From Cyanoderma ruficeps (Eukaryota > Chordata > Aves > Passeriformes > Timaliidae): 64,000 bases of DNA. Position numbers and translations under genes: made by a program. The notes beneath the pieces were generated by a model that was not told the DNA's origin, made no database searches, and saw only the letters and a list, made by a program, of their open reading frames with translations. Below are positions 1-14,300 of the stretch, one piece after another; position 1 is the stretch's first letter; every line of letters begins with the position of its first letter. The DNA lies in NCBI GenBank assembly GCA_008694505.1, contig VZDJ01007749.1:7721790-7785789 (forward strand), written 5' to 3'.

Positions 1-639
1 GAAGCAATACATGAAACAAGCCTTAAGACCGTGTTTGGAAAAAGAGAACTTCCGAAATCTGGCACTAATGCTGAAAAACAAATAATTTTTGCAATCCTTC
101 GTAAACTTCTTGCATTTTTTGGAAATACTGTTCATAAGGTATTTACAACATATCTGAAAAATAGGTGAGTCTCTGAAATCATCGTGTTACATTTGCTCCC
201 TTTCCCCTTGCACATAGAGCTTGTATTGAAGTGGAACCTGGAAAGTTTGATAAGCTTATAATGACTGTCTTGTGTTTCAGAGTAGTCACACTCCTATCAG
301 GGGGTTGATTGTAGTCTAAATAGTATTTAAGAACAAATTTAAAACAGGGAAATATTTTCATTTGCAAAATATAAAAATAGGTTCAGTTTGTGTTGCATTA
401 AATACATCTCAAAAATAAGGCATCATAACTTCTAACTGGGTTGAAGCTTAATAATGTGGGACTCTCTTATTTGCTAAGGCCTTGTGCTTATTCAGTATTC
501 TCACATCTTTTATTAAACTTAAATATGTGGGTTTATATTTTAAGTAGGTATACTTCTTCATTGGACATGAAGTTCAGCCATGACTTGGCTTTTAAACAAA
601 TGACATAATTATGTAAAACTATCTAAATATAAAGGGTCA

Positions 640-900
640 TTAAATGGACACGAAATGAAGGACATGCACACAGTCAGTTGTTCGGATAAAAAGGAGGGGT
701 TTATTTTCTCGACCTCGATTTATATAGTTTTTGGACAATGACCAGGGGTTGGAGGATGAGGTTGCCATGTCTTCGACCTTACTGGTCAAACTAGAAGTCC
801 ATCAATTGTCCTTCCTCTCTAGAGGAATGTAAACAGGAAGAACAGTTTACAAAACATTACTTTTGTTTACATAAAATGTGTGAAAAACTTCACTACAAAA
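640..900 (-). mobile_element. Possible solo LTR remnant of an endogenous retrovirus, minus orientation
   Basis: Read on the minus strand, this block has a TATA-like ATTTATATA complement at 718-726, closely followed by an AATAAA at 700-705 and a C/T-rich stretch. That is the usual layout of the promoter and poly(A) part of a vertebrate LTR. Its texture and CpGs (TTCGG, CTCGACCTCG, TTCGACC) differ from the flanking AT-rich intron. Neither terminal dinucleotides nor a target-site duplication could be fixed, so the ends are approximate. No gag, pol or env sequence is attached. The family name is unknown to me. Confidence 0.35.
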
Positions 901-3900
901 ATGCAAACATCAGAAAGCTGAAAAAGATCAAGGCAACAATAAAGTCTTATTTTACTGTATACTAGACAGTAAGAGAATAAAACTTTGCTTTGAGATGAAA
1001 AAAATATTTTCTTATACTTTTCCAGATTATTTGTATCTTGTAGGGTAGGAGATACCCTTCTTTATTGGAAACCTCATTACTTAGACCTTAAATCATTTCA
1101 CTTTATTAGATCGTTCTGCATTTGGAAATTAAATGATGCCACTTAAAAAAAGAAATTACTCGAAGACAGTTCTGTCTCTTGCTTGTCTGACATCAGGGGA
1201 AGGGAGGAAAAAGAAATCAGAGAGCTTCTCCTGGATGAAAGGAGTTACTTGAAAGTGAAATGTGCAAATCCATCAGTGATATTTTAATAATGCTGGGTCA
1301 TGTTGAGTTCTGAATAATTTAATCATTTGGTGTATGTTTGCACTTCTGTATGAGACTTTGTTGGAAAATACCTTTTTAATGACTGACTTGAATCCTGAAC
1401 TATTTTTTTAATAACCTCAATGTTCATGTGATAGTTTTATAAATCTGAGTGTATAGTAAATTTATACTTATTAAATTCTTCATAAATATAGCACAGTTCT
1501 CCCTCATGCAGTATGGCTGTCATAGGAACTGAAGGATACTGCTGGTCTAACAATACCAGAAAAGTTAGGTTTTTACTGGGTGTAGGCAACATATGTAACC
1601 ATTTACCAAGTCAGAATGACATTTTATTTTATTTTTCTGAAAGGTGCACTTTTTGTATGACTTCTAGGTAGAAACATTTCTGCTCTGTTTGTATAGTACT
1701 TACTTTGAGGTTATGGTTAATTCTCCCTACTGATGACCTTCAGCCCAGTTTAAGCCTGAAAAGAATTTTCGGTTTTTTCCTTCATCAAGTTACTTGACTA
1801 AAAGCTTGAATTTTCCCTCCTGCCTTTAATGACTGCCTGTAATGAACAGCCAAAGCGTTACTCTTGGTTTCCATATAATGAATTCTAGGGGCTTTAAAAT
1901 ACTGTGGACATCAGACAAATTGTCAGATTTTCTTAATAATATATTCATGATTGCTAATAGAAAATACATCCATGCTTCACAAGATTTTCACTTTAGATAA
2001 AGGTAATTGTTTTAATAATGGAAAAGGAGTATTGAGAGTATTATAGTAAAATCAGGAAATACTTTAGACAGCATTTTTCTACTTGAATATTTACCAATAC
2101 TGAAGAAAACAACAGCAATGAGTAACCAGTTTCCCCTTTCAAAATATTTATGTAATAAGGAACCTGTGGTAAAAGTATGTGATTCTTTGCATGGCTTTAT
2201 TTTCTTAAGCCACTTATTTTTTATTTGCTTAACATTAGCACATTGCTCATCGTGTTCTTTTGCAGCCTGTCTGAAAGGTACACTCCCACTGTGCTTACCA
2301 TAAAATTATTTCTTTAAGGATACATAAAGTAAATATTAGTTTACAATTACAGAACAGTTCCAGCACTGTCTCACTGGATTCTGAAGCAGTTGTAAGGTTT
2401 TGCTATGCTGTTGAAGAATTAGAAGTTCAAGGATGCTCTGAGGCGTGTATTCCATAACCACAAACTAGGTCTGCCATTCCAAAACATCCAAGAGAGTTGC
2501 TAATATACCAGGAGTAACATTGGTGGTATTCTCTGCAGGTGCTCATGGGGACTTGCAGAGCTCTGAGGATGTGAGGCTGCCCTCACTGGTGACCTCATAA
2601 TTTCCAGAAGCAGGTGGAGGTGGCAATTATAGCTATGGCCACTATCTTGAACCTTCTGTAGTAGGTGATGAATTGTAAATGGCTAGACCCGGTGCACAAC
2701 AATAAACTCAAATAAATCTTCAATGTGTAATAATGACAAGACTGAAAGACTGGCAGTTATAACAAGGCTGCTGTTGTCACCCACTTTACTGTAGCCTTGA
2801 TATCCATCATTATCAGCTGGAGCTAGCTCAAGAGTCGGACAAGAAGGTCCGAAGAAGGATGAGTTGTTTGCGCTGAAGCGTCCAGTAGGTCCCATCTGGC
2901 AGAGAGTAAATGGGATTTTTTTGCCTGTTCACTGGGCCAGAGCTGTCCATCATTTTGGGCAGATATCTGATCACTTCATGCTGTGGGACAATATGGCTTT
3001 GTGCTGTTTGGTACAGCAATGGCAATTAAAATAACTAAATTTTTCATTCATTTCAAGCTTTTTTGTTTTATGTTAGCCGAAGGTGATCCTGAGGAGTCTT
3101 TACATTAGAAGAGCTTTTTATTTCTTTGATTCAGGAAGTCAATTGAGACCGGTCAGTGCCAAGTTACTGAAAAGTTTAAGGTGGTAATGCAAAAAGATTT
3201 ATAAATACATGCACAATGGACCTTTTTGTCTGTGTTTTCCCAGTCACATGCTTAAGACTACCTGAAAATATCAAAATAGAACACACACTGTCAGAAATGC
3301 AAAATCATCTTAAATGCTTGTACAGAAGTAGCAGGGTTGCTTAGCCCCTGGCAAGTTTCTTGTAATTACTATAAATCCTAATTGTCTTAATGCATCTTAA
3401 CTTGATGCTTTTCTCTGCTAAGTACAGCTCTGCTGGGTTTACATCACACGAGTAGCTTTCAAATGAATTTATCGGACAAGCATGAAGGATTATTCCCAAA
3501 AATGTTGTAGACAAAAAATAAAATGTGAAAACTGAATACTGCTTAGTTTAACATGGCAGCTTATCTAATATTCGTTTGATCTTTAGACTTTTCAATCAGA
3601 TCATAGGATTAATCAACATAACATGTTAATCAGCAAATCCCAGATTGATTCACCCTGTCTTAGAGGTATAACACATCTTCAACAGAAGACAATTTAGTTT
3701 ATTGGATATTAATTTATGAAGTCAAGATAATTGCACTTTGTAAATTTGTTTTGTACTTTTGTTTTAAGATACTTAGTTGCAAGAAAAAAATCAGATGTCA
3801 TAATTTTAAAATGAAGGTGATTTTACTAGAGGTTAGAATTTTATAGTATCTAGATTGCAAGCTGCTTAACAGCAGTTTGTTCTGTAAAGCTGTCTTACTT

Positions 3901-4462
3901 TGCATTCAGGGTAGTTCTTACAAAGCATAATCCTGGCTTTAAAAGATTCACAGTTGTGAAGTGATGCATTATAGATATGTAGATCAGGTGTTCTTTTAAT
4001 TTTAAAAGTATTAAGTGTGATGGGAAAGTGTTTTTCAAGCTTTATGTTTTTTGTTTATATTTCATAAGTGTTAAATTGTATGCAGCCTCAGCTGCATGAT
4101 AGTGATTATTTTACAAACATTTTAATGTCTGTGATGATTAAAAGTCTATAATGTAGGTTCAGTAACTGATGTCCAGGCCAATTGACATACCATCATTCAT
4201 TTTTTCTTTATTTCATAATAAATCTTGAAGCCTGAAGGCATTAGACCCATGCAGATTTTTCTGCATTTTAGTGTCTTGACAGAATAACAACTTCCAAATT
4301 TGAAGTAGCGGCATATTGTATTCCATCTCTATAGACTTAGCTCAAAACAGCGGTAGCCACATGAAAATATATGTCAAGAACACTGTTTTCTCATATTGGA
4401 ATTTAGGCAATTTGTTTTCAGTCAGAGAGCTGTTTCTAACCTATTTTTGGAGCCCCTCTGTG

Positions 4463-4463
4463 N
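4463..4463. other. Single ambiguous base (N)
   Basis: An isolated N lies in otherwise ordinary intronic sequence. It is an unresolved base call in the assembly and has no coding consequence. Confidence 0.99.
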
Positions 4464-7400
4464 GACATGGATGCAACCCCATACACAGGCTCCCAAGGCA
4501 GGTATTTTAGAGTACTATTTAGTTTTGTGTAAGCTGAATTCATCAGTGTGTCTAGCATGCTGTCAGGGTTGTTTTGTGCTCTTTCGTTTTAACAGTCGTA
4601 AGAATATTTCTTGTCTGTATTTTATCTACAAATTGTCAATTAAATTTGGAATTTTTAGTAAATAAGGTGATTCCTGATGAGCATAAGCATCGTGAGACCC
4701 CATAACTTCGGGTTCTTATTGGGCTGGGCAGTACAAAAATAGAAAGCAAACCAGTCCTAGACTGAGGGAGCTTTGCAGTTTTAAATACCCAGAACAGTAG
4801 AAGCAGGAAGCAAAAATGTTGACTCCAAATACTGATACCTGGTGACTGAAACAATATTATGTTTGTAACAGATGTGGGGTTTTTCTATTGCTTTTTGAAT
4901 GGGAGAGCATAAATTAAAGGGGGAGGGAAGACAGTAAGGGACTGTGTGGGAACAACAAAGAGAGGACAGTAAAATAGAATGGGAGGAATTTGGAGACAGA
5001 TCACAAAATATAAATAAATTAAAAGACAGAAGGGAAGGTCATAAGTCCTTTTGTTATTCTTGCATGTAGAAACTGATACAGCTGATACTAAGACTTGACA
5101 GTAACTGGGAACTGTGAAGTGATATAAATACTAATAATAAAGTAATACTTACCATTGTTGTCTAATAGTTGTCTTTTAAAAATTATTTAAAAATCTTTCT
5201 CCATATACCTGTGCTTCTTAAAGTCTGTGTCCTACCAAACAAAACTGAGATTAAAAATAACTTATAATTGCAGAAGGGTAATTCTCTTAATTCCATTTTG
5301 TTGCCGTTGTTTTCTTTGTTTTCCATATCTAATAAATCTTAATTGTGCTAATTAGGAGATGAAGAATGGGTGGCTTTTTTCAACATTGTATCTCAAAAAG
5401 ATGAGTTTATTTTTCTATTAAGTAAAGACAGACACATTTACCAAGGGGATATCAAGCCAAAGGTGTGTCAACGCCTACGAACTGCACTTCACTAAAAACT
5501 TACTAGCTTCTGCTTGCTACAGGAATACAGATTTTTTTTCTTTTAAATAATTTGTTCTGTTTTGTAGTGTCATATTCAGTGCATGTGTTGGTCATTGGGC
5601 ATTTCAATGCCAGGTGAAAAAGAAATGAGCAATGTACAGAATTAGCAAATGTACAGATATGATTGAAACCCAGTTTTTTGTGTGCTGAGCTTAGACATTT
5701 GAGTCAGGATTGTAGGCAAGTTCTCGCTCTTCATGTTGATGTGTCAGAACCAAATCAAGCAAGGATGTAAACTTTAAACTCTTAGATTTCCTGTCTTGAA
5801 ATACTTCAGGTTTTATTTCCAATCACTCTCTGTTGTAATGTGCACCAACTGTTTGTACAATTATATACATAATTTTGTACTGAATTTATCCTTTGGTTAA
5901 AGATATATGTTTTTGTAAGTATTGCAGTTTTGCCCACTAATTCAAGAGTTGCAAAGCGTCTGTGTAGCTGCGTAAGATCTGGCTTCTGATCATGGAGGTG
6001 TGAAAATTTCTGATAGGAAGAAATTCCCAAGTTCTTTTCCAACTAAACTTTGAGCACACTTCATATCAAATTTGAGAAATAAAAGTAGTCTGGATTAATA
6101 ATCTTAAAGTTGCAAGCTTTCCTATAGCTAGTGGTCTGATAACCCTGCACCTTTTTGCTATCTGGCTAGGTTTTCTCTTTTAAAAGAATGGAACAAAAAA
6201 CCCCAAAAGCCTACAAAACAGAGAAAGCACCTCTAAAACACTGTAATTAATTTGTCATCAGAGCATTGAACTGTAGTACTGTTTATTAATTGAATCAGTG
6301 AGTGTATTTCGTATGTAGTGAAGTTGTCTTGTTAACACAGTGGAGTTTGAGGCACTGCAGGGATGGATTTGAAAACCTGTGTGTAAAGTGTGGGTTTTCT
6401 CAGAATCAGCCCAGTACTGGTGGTTATAGTAATATGTTTATCACCTGTTGTACTAGAATGATGTTTTTCTCTCTTCTGCAGCTGCAGTTATCTGGCTTTT
6501 ACGCAGCAGGTATTTTATTGTGTAAAGAATTGGTACAAGGAAACTTTATGAATTCATAATTTTGTTTGTAGAAACCTACTGTGTAACAAAAGTTGCAGTG
6601 GAAGCAAAAAGTCTTTTTATTCTGTTCTTGGTAGTACAAAATACACACTTAAACACTTAAATACTGTCAAGGTTGTAGCAATTGCCTCAATTTTTTTCAA
6701 CTGTTCCCTGCTTAATCATCATACTGTAAAAAAAAAATTACTCAGGTTTTTGAAATGTGATAACCATCATACCTATCCAAGAATCTTTAAACAGATGTAC
6801 TCTTGCTTTGTTTATTTACTTTGTTCCGGTAGTGTTTATCTTTAGAAAGCTAATAATTCTAACCAAAGAATATATAGAAAGAGTTATGATAGGACCTCAT
6901 TTGGCCCAATTTGTATAGATGTATTGCAGCTCACCTTAGTTTTCCTTTACTATGGTAGAGCAATGTCTCTACACTGGGAACTGTCTTGAAAATCTGAGCT
7001 AGTTTTATTATAAAGCTCAGACTCCTTACTCATATGTCATTGCTGATATTTGTAATTTCATAACTGCTCTACCATTTGTGCTGTTTGCATTTGCAGACAG
7101 TTTATTCTAATAGAGAAAAAAACATTCCATCATTTAAATCTGTGGTATGAGCTGATTATTTGGATGTAGTCCACAAGAAAAATTTTGAAAGACTCTGGAA
7201 TCTTAAAATGGTCATTTATCATTTTGAGGAAAATTTTTAGAAAGCCTGCATAATTACAGGATAATTGTATAAATGCACATCTTAATTATTATATTTCTTA
7301 CTTAACAAGTTATATATATTTGCACTAATTATGCTACCAAAATGTTTAATTACTAAATTATAGTTGCATGTGGGGGAGACTCTCATCTGCCAGCTGAAAA

Positions 7401-8784
7401 CAAGTTTGTAGCTTGTATTCTGCAAGCAAAGTTTTGTTAAAAATAAATATATCTTACAAAAAGAAAGATTGTATACTATCATGGTGTTCTCAGGTTAAAC
7501 AGAAATAACAAATGGTTGTCTGAGAGAAGTATTCATAATGTTATAGCTAAAGACAGAATAGGGATATACCAGCAGATGGAATAATAGAAATAATTCAGTA
7601 TGCTGAATTGGTGTTTAATTATTATAGCAAAGAACAAACAAAATCAGTTTTCACAACAAGACATTGTCTATAACTATCGTTGATACCCACATCACATAGT
7701 CCTTCACTCTCGCCTCTAGTATTTCAGTATCCCATCTGGACTGTCTTTATTTTATTTTATTTTTTTTAATATATATGGCACTGACTTATTTAATCGCTGT
7801 GGAGAATGCTCCCAGCCTTTGTTGTACCAGTCAATAGTGAGTGTCAGCTTTGACTTAGCTTTCTTTCTAAATCATGTTATTTGGCTGTCTTGCTAAAGAA
7901 ACCACCTTTCTTTTTCTGTCTTTCTACACAATTTTAATCTTTTGCTCAGACTCCCATCTTTCTGTATTTTCTGTTGCAGTTTCTTGTCTAGCCTTGACAA
8001 AATCATTTTTTGCCTGTTTATAGAACAGGCAAATGTTAGAATGTGGTGACAAAGATGGTTTTCTTAGCTGAATATCTTTCCACATTATCCTTCCACTGCC
8101 TTCTCTTTCCCAGTTTTTTTTCAAATTTAAGGTGCTTTTCTTTTTCATAAGATCCTTTCAGGTTTGTTTATTGCAGGCAACACTCCAGTACATAAAGGTT
8201 TCTGCGTTTAAAATGTAGTTTAAGATTCATACCTTGCTTTTAGGGCCTTTGTATGGGGTTTGTTTCTTTTGCTGTTCTTATATCAATTGAACCGTGTAGC
8301 TCGATCTACAAGGTATTAAGATTATGATTTAATTTTCCTGCATTTTTTATTAGTTATCCCTAATAATGAACGTAGTCAAACTGACAGCTTAAAGCAAAAG
8401 CAGCTCCTCCAATATGATGATATATCAGCCATACTTCCTTGTATTGTCACTTACCTTCAGTTTCAAAACAAAAGTTAGTTCTTGGGTGTTTTTTTTATAA
8501 AGCTGAAAAACCTCCATCATTGCAGTCTCCCTATGCATTTTGCCACATGGTCTGTGCTATTTCTTATCCTAGGAAAGTTTTCTTTCATGTATCTAAATCT
8601 ACTTTCTTGAAATCCTGAATTTATTACATTAATAGTCAGAGATTAAAATTTACATGGCTTCTTGCTGTCTTGGAAGGCCTGTATGTTATTCTTTCTCTCT
8701 GTTTTCTTCACGCTGAGCCACCAAAATGGTGTGTGAGGAAGTTGTGATATGAGGAACCAAAGTCCTTTCACCCCTGTTCCGTCA

Positions 8785-8860
8785 GGTTGGAAGAGACCAC
8801 AGTGGGTCATCTAGTCCAACCTCCCTGTCCAAGGGAGGAATGATGTCCTCTTTGTTAATT
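8785..8860 (-). mobile_element. CR1 LINE 3'-end fragment, minus orientation
   Basis: The words GGTTGGAAGAGACC and GGTCATCTAGTCCAACCTCC match the complement of the conserved 3' end of avian/reptilian CR1 elements. The 3' end of the element lies to the left. Homology fades to the right of about 8860, so this is a short 5'-truncated and decayed copy. Confidence 0.8.
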
Positions 8861-11315
8861 TATCAGTTCTTTGATAGCACACAGCTCCCACTGCTTTTTA
8901 TAAGAAACAACAGTGAAAGACTGGAGGAAACCCTCAAGGGGGAACTTTTACAAATGTCAGTCCATACTCTTGAACAGGATTTTGATAAACCAGTATTCTC
9001 TCAGGAGGGGAAATGGGAGTTTAACAAAATAATTCAGAGGCACCAAAACCCAGCAGCCTCTTTCAAAAGGACAGCTTTAGAGCTGTGAAAGCTTGATTTG
9101 TCTGCACTTGCCACAGTTAGATTGCCTGTGAACTAGTTGCTGTAACTTACTGGGGTTTTTTCAAAGCTTTGCATTATTAGCTTTTTGCTGGTCAGTATCT
9201 TAATCAGGCTCTTTGTGGAGTGCTGCTAGGAATATGTCTATTGTAAAAAGATTCCCCATCTGTAATTATTTCTGAAGATGATCAGCTGTGATTTTAATCC
9301 ATTATATATACTATGTGGTGTATTGATTTTTGACTAATGATAACTTTTAATAGACCTGTCATGGAGTATCAAGTCAGATTCTTTAGAGAATTCTTTAGGC
9401 TTAGCTGTGCTTCATAACCTCTATATGATGCAGCAAGTGTAGTCACCTTAAAACTGTTGCGTTATCTCAGTTGATGAGACTTAAGACATTCTTCCAAGCA
9501 TGTCAGGAGGATCAGTGTCACAGCTCTGTTTGTTACCTAAGAGATGGCGTCTTGCACCAAAACCAAACAATAAACCTCTTTTTTTTTCCCCCACAAACAC
9601 CATTTAGTATCAGTAATGCTGTATCTGATGGTGTATTTGCTTAATTTGTTTAATTAACACTTAAGAGAATTTGGAGTCGGATAAAGAAGAGTTTTATTTT
9701 TTCCAGAGAGATGTGTATGTGTTCTTTGAGAATAGGAGACTTCTGAGTAGGGGAAGTAAACAAATGATCAGTTTTATTTATCTCTCAGCTTCGCTGAATG
9801 GATGTAGACAAGTGATATGTCCTGATGGTGAGATCCTCGGTCACAGTTTCCATGGATGAATTCTTGGCCCTTCCTGTATAGTCATTGCTGAGAGCTGCTT
9901 AGTCTTAGCTTCTCTGAAAAAGTATTCTTCCTTCAGTTCCTAAACTAGAGCCTATTTTCACTCTGCTGCATAATTGTATGTTTATGGAAGCTATTCTTTG
10001 ACACCAGTTCTTAAATGTCTCGGTTTGTGAATACTGTAAAGGAAGATGTTTTTACAGCTTTGAGTGGTTTGGTAGTTATCTGATTATTATCAAGAAAACA
10101 TTAAGGGACTTGAAAAAAATATACCCTTTTGTTCTTAAGTATTTCCTCTTATGACTGCTGACATTTTGGTCTGTTTCTATGATTGAATGTTCCAGTTTTC
10201 AACTGATTTTTTTTTCTAATAATGATCTTTTGTTCATAAGAAATGTGACATACTTTACATCTAAATACGTATTTTCAGAAAAAGAAATCTTCCTTTTTAG
10301 AAAAAAGATACAAAGACATATATACACACTTTGTGCACAAACATTTTAATTTCTTTTTTTTTTTCAGTTAAGTGAGGCAACATCCCAGTATATGAAACAA
10401 TAAAAATCTCAATATATGAGATTGTTGTTAAATTCACAAGTTTTTATCAAGGCCATATTTCGTGGAGGATACAAATCTGAAATAGAATGTTAGAAAAACA
10501 TTGGGAGACTCTTCAGATATATTGTGCTTTAATTTATAATGTATAATCTATACATACTGTATAAACTATATAAAGAATCAAGCAATCATGTCTTTCAGTG
10601 TTATCTATTGCCATCATTCCCCATGCATTGAGGCTCTCACTATAGCTATTACTATAAAACGTTCCCTAAGTACATAAAGGCTCTAATCGTTAAGATTTTT
10701 ATTACCAGCCACACATACAGAGCTGCAAATTGCCTTGTTTCAGATTTATTATGTATTACTCTAGAAATTCTATAAAGATCAAAAGAACTGATTACAATGT
10801 TGACCTTTGCATTAACTCATCTGAATTTAAATTCAAGTGTTTGATTTGGGAAAATAAGTCCATTTATCATAGGTCTGCTACTGAGGGGATTGTGCAGCCC
10901 TGATTGGGAGTGCTGAGACCAAATTTATTTATTGAGCATGGGCTTGAAAATTGTTTGTAGGACAAGAGGAACGAAAGTTTGACCTGCCATTGTGTTGCAC
11001 CCAGGGAACAATGTGGCAGCTGCCCTTTTCAAATATCTACCAGTTTGGTTTTGCTGAAGAGCAAACAGATATTTGTAGTTTAAATACATGTAGCTACTTC
11101 AAAAAAGGAAGCTAATAAACCTTTTTTCCTCATGAAATAATTAACTGTTAAATACAAATATTACAGTCTAGCAATGTGGAAGGAGACGTGGCATTCTAGA
11201 TCTTGGCATTTCCCTTTTCAAGTCCTTTTGAAGTTTGCTGTCCTAGAAATATAAATATTTATGAGTGTACATTTTGGAATTGACTCCTCAGCTAGTAGAA
11301 GGATGGTAGCTTTAT

Positions 11316-11329
11316 CAATTAATTAATTG
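11316..11329. repeat. 14-bp perfect AT palindrome
   Basis: CAATTAATTAATTG is its own reverse complement and contains two overlapping TAATTA cores of the type bound by homeodomain proteins. In AT-rich DNA such a palindrome can arise by chance, so a regulatory role is only a possibility. Confidence 0.5.
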
Positions 11330-14300
11330 TAGCTCATTTAATATGCATATCTATATCAGCTGAAAGGCCAGTCCCTTCTGAAAAGTAAATAAGTGAAAGA
11401 AATTTGAACTAACAAAACTGGAATCATGTATCCATACTACTCTTTGTACTAGTGTTCACTTTCTGAAGTGAACTGCTAAATGTGGAGATTTTGTCAAAGA
11501 ACTGCAGCTTACACATTAAAATTTTGGAATTGGTAGCTTTGTGGACTTAATCTGAAGTATTAGTGTGTGAGAAACATAATTACTACTTAAAGGTGTCTCC
11601 TCTCTGGTTTGGAATAAACTTGTTATAGTTAATGTAAACTTAAAGTAATTAAATTATGATAAAATGCAAGTCTTTATTTGTTATCAGGTGGCGACAGCAG
11701 ATGTACAAACAGGGTGCCATGATGCACGAGGTTGTTTGTAAAACAAGACATTGGTTGTTGGCATGCTTGCATTTTTGCTCTAAAGCTGGTGCCACAGTGA
11801 TAATGCCAGTATGTTTATTACGGTCTTACTTGGGGTTTTTTTTAGTTTAATCTTAAGAAAAATATGTATTAAAATCAATTATTTCAGCAGAAAATGCTTT
11901 GGTTGAAACTTCAGTATGTCAGGAATGTGTTCATGTTCCACCTCTCTCCTCAAACTATTCAGTTAAAAGAAGAGACAAGTGGAGATTAAATACCATTTCT
12001 GGTATGAAAATAGGCTTGTCTTGTATGAGTTGCAACGCTTTAGACTGAAGTCTCTCCTGCCAGCCAGCAGGAAGGGTACGTTTGAGAAAATAAAGTTTAT
12101 ATTTGTTCCACTCCTAAAATGATATGTCCAGATCTGTTTAAACTGCCTAAAAAACTCTGCTTTAGGAAATTACTCTTCAGTGGAGGCATTTTTATTTATG
12201 GATCTGAATCATATGGCTGGGAAATTAAATACTCTTACTGGAATTGCATTTTTGGTCTATTAGAAACAATGCAGCTTTTAGGATACGAATATTGTACATT
12301 AACTAAAAGTGACACTGCTGCTTAGGGTTCCTAGGGCTTTCCATTTTCAAGTGCTTTAAAGATTACCCATCCAATTACTCTGTTGCTGCATGGCATCTTC
12401 AGAACTTCATGTTTCGAACTTCAGATTTTCGCTTCTAAGAGCCGAATTTGCCTGATGACCCAATAATAGATGAGGACTGCTTTAATGCATGCAAAGGGTT
12501 GTAGGTACATCCTGTCCTAACCAGCCTCAAGTTTTATGGGTTCTGAAGTCAGCAAACTTTAAAAACAATTGTGAGGGATATTGTCTCACCTCCGGTGTTT
12601 ATTCTCTTTTAGACACCTAGTGAAAACCTAAGTGTTCTATTAAAATAAATGGCTGGATCCTTGGGGAAATTAGTGGGGTTTTTGTTTGGGATTTGCTTGG
12701 TCTTTTTAGTCTACTGCACTGTGTGTTACCTGCACCATTGTCTGTAGGTTTATGTTTTCCTTAATTTCCTCAGTAGAAATTCTGTAACTCTGAGAGTTAC
12801 AGATCTGTAGATCTCTCACAGTATTTTACATGGTTTTAAAAAATAAATACTTTTACTAGAAACTGAAGCCTTTTGAGAGGATGCAAAAAAGGGTGTTTAT
12901 TTCTGTGTTGTTCAAAATCCAAAAGCACTTCTGGGAGAAAATATTGTTCATACAAAGAAGACTATTTTTTTGGCATGAAGGCATTTATTGGTTGACTCTG
13001 TCCAATGAAGGAGAACACTCAAATGTTTGGGGTTTAAAAGTGGCTCCTTCATTTAAACTTCAGTAATTTCCAAGCATAGTTTGAAAAACTGTTACTACAC
13101 ATGTACCTAGAGAGTCAAAACAGAATTCCTTGGTCCTCCTGACCGTTGCTCCCAACCCTTGGTCTTTTAAATTGTAAAATGGTGATCCTGTTGGCATGAT
13201 AAAGAAAATGTACTCCAATTGCCTGAGGATGTTCTGGATGTCATATGTCAGTCTTCATGTAACCAAGGGGTTTTTCCCCTGCTATTTCTGTTTCTGTGTT
13301 TACTATTTGACTTCAAACTTTAAACCTTGAAAACAGAATTCTTCTTAAATATTTCTAAATAGCACAAATATTCAGGTTTAACAATCCACAATTACAGAAT
13401 TCTTGAATCTATCCTGAGCACTGCATTGTGTTATTTATTTCTTATGCCTTTCAATATATATGTATTACACATAGTAAACTATGATTTCACCTGAAGATGA
13501 ATAAAGCCTATTCAAAAGAATTCCAGGGCCATGGAAGAATCCCACAATAAAAAGGAGGAATTTTTCATCGCAGTAAAATGGTGCTAAAATGGTGGATCAT
13601 ACAAAATTATAGGAAAAAAAATTCAGAGATTTTAAGATACAAATGGAAAATGTACACTTGCTAATTTAGCCACAAAATATCTCTTGAATAGTTTTATGTG
13701 GAAGTTTCTGTAGCTGATAGGCTTTGACTTTGAATCAATGAAAACAGTAGTACAATCCCCATATCTTATGATAGAAGTAAGTAGGTATTTGGTTAGAGAA
13801 GTAGTTCCAGAGGGGATCTCTCCGATCTCCGAGTAAAAGCAGGAAATAACTCTAAATTCCTGTAGTAGACTGAAGACAAATACATTCCTGGAAAGGTTTC
13901 ATGGGAATAGAAATTTACCCAGTACCAGAGATAAACTATTTAGCTGTGTAGGAGCTAAAGGAGATGAGGCAAATATTTTTAATGGTGTCTTTAAAAAGAA
14001 AATAGAGTATTTCTTTATGCATCAAGTTAGATGAATATGAAATTTTGAGGGTTCAGGACACTTCATCATGGCTGAACCTCTTTTAGTCGATATTCTGGAT
14101 GATAAACTAGGCAAAAGATGTGTGTCTGCATCCCTCAATTTCAGAATTGGTAAAACTTTTGAATTTTCTTTTTCCTAAAGATTATTGTGTGTGGATGTTG
14201 GTTTTTGAGGAAGGTGCCTTGAACCATGTTGTAACTAATGCCATATTTCCCCCCACCCCACAGAACAGGCACCCCCACAGTATGCACCATTTTAATAGGC

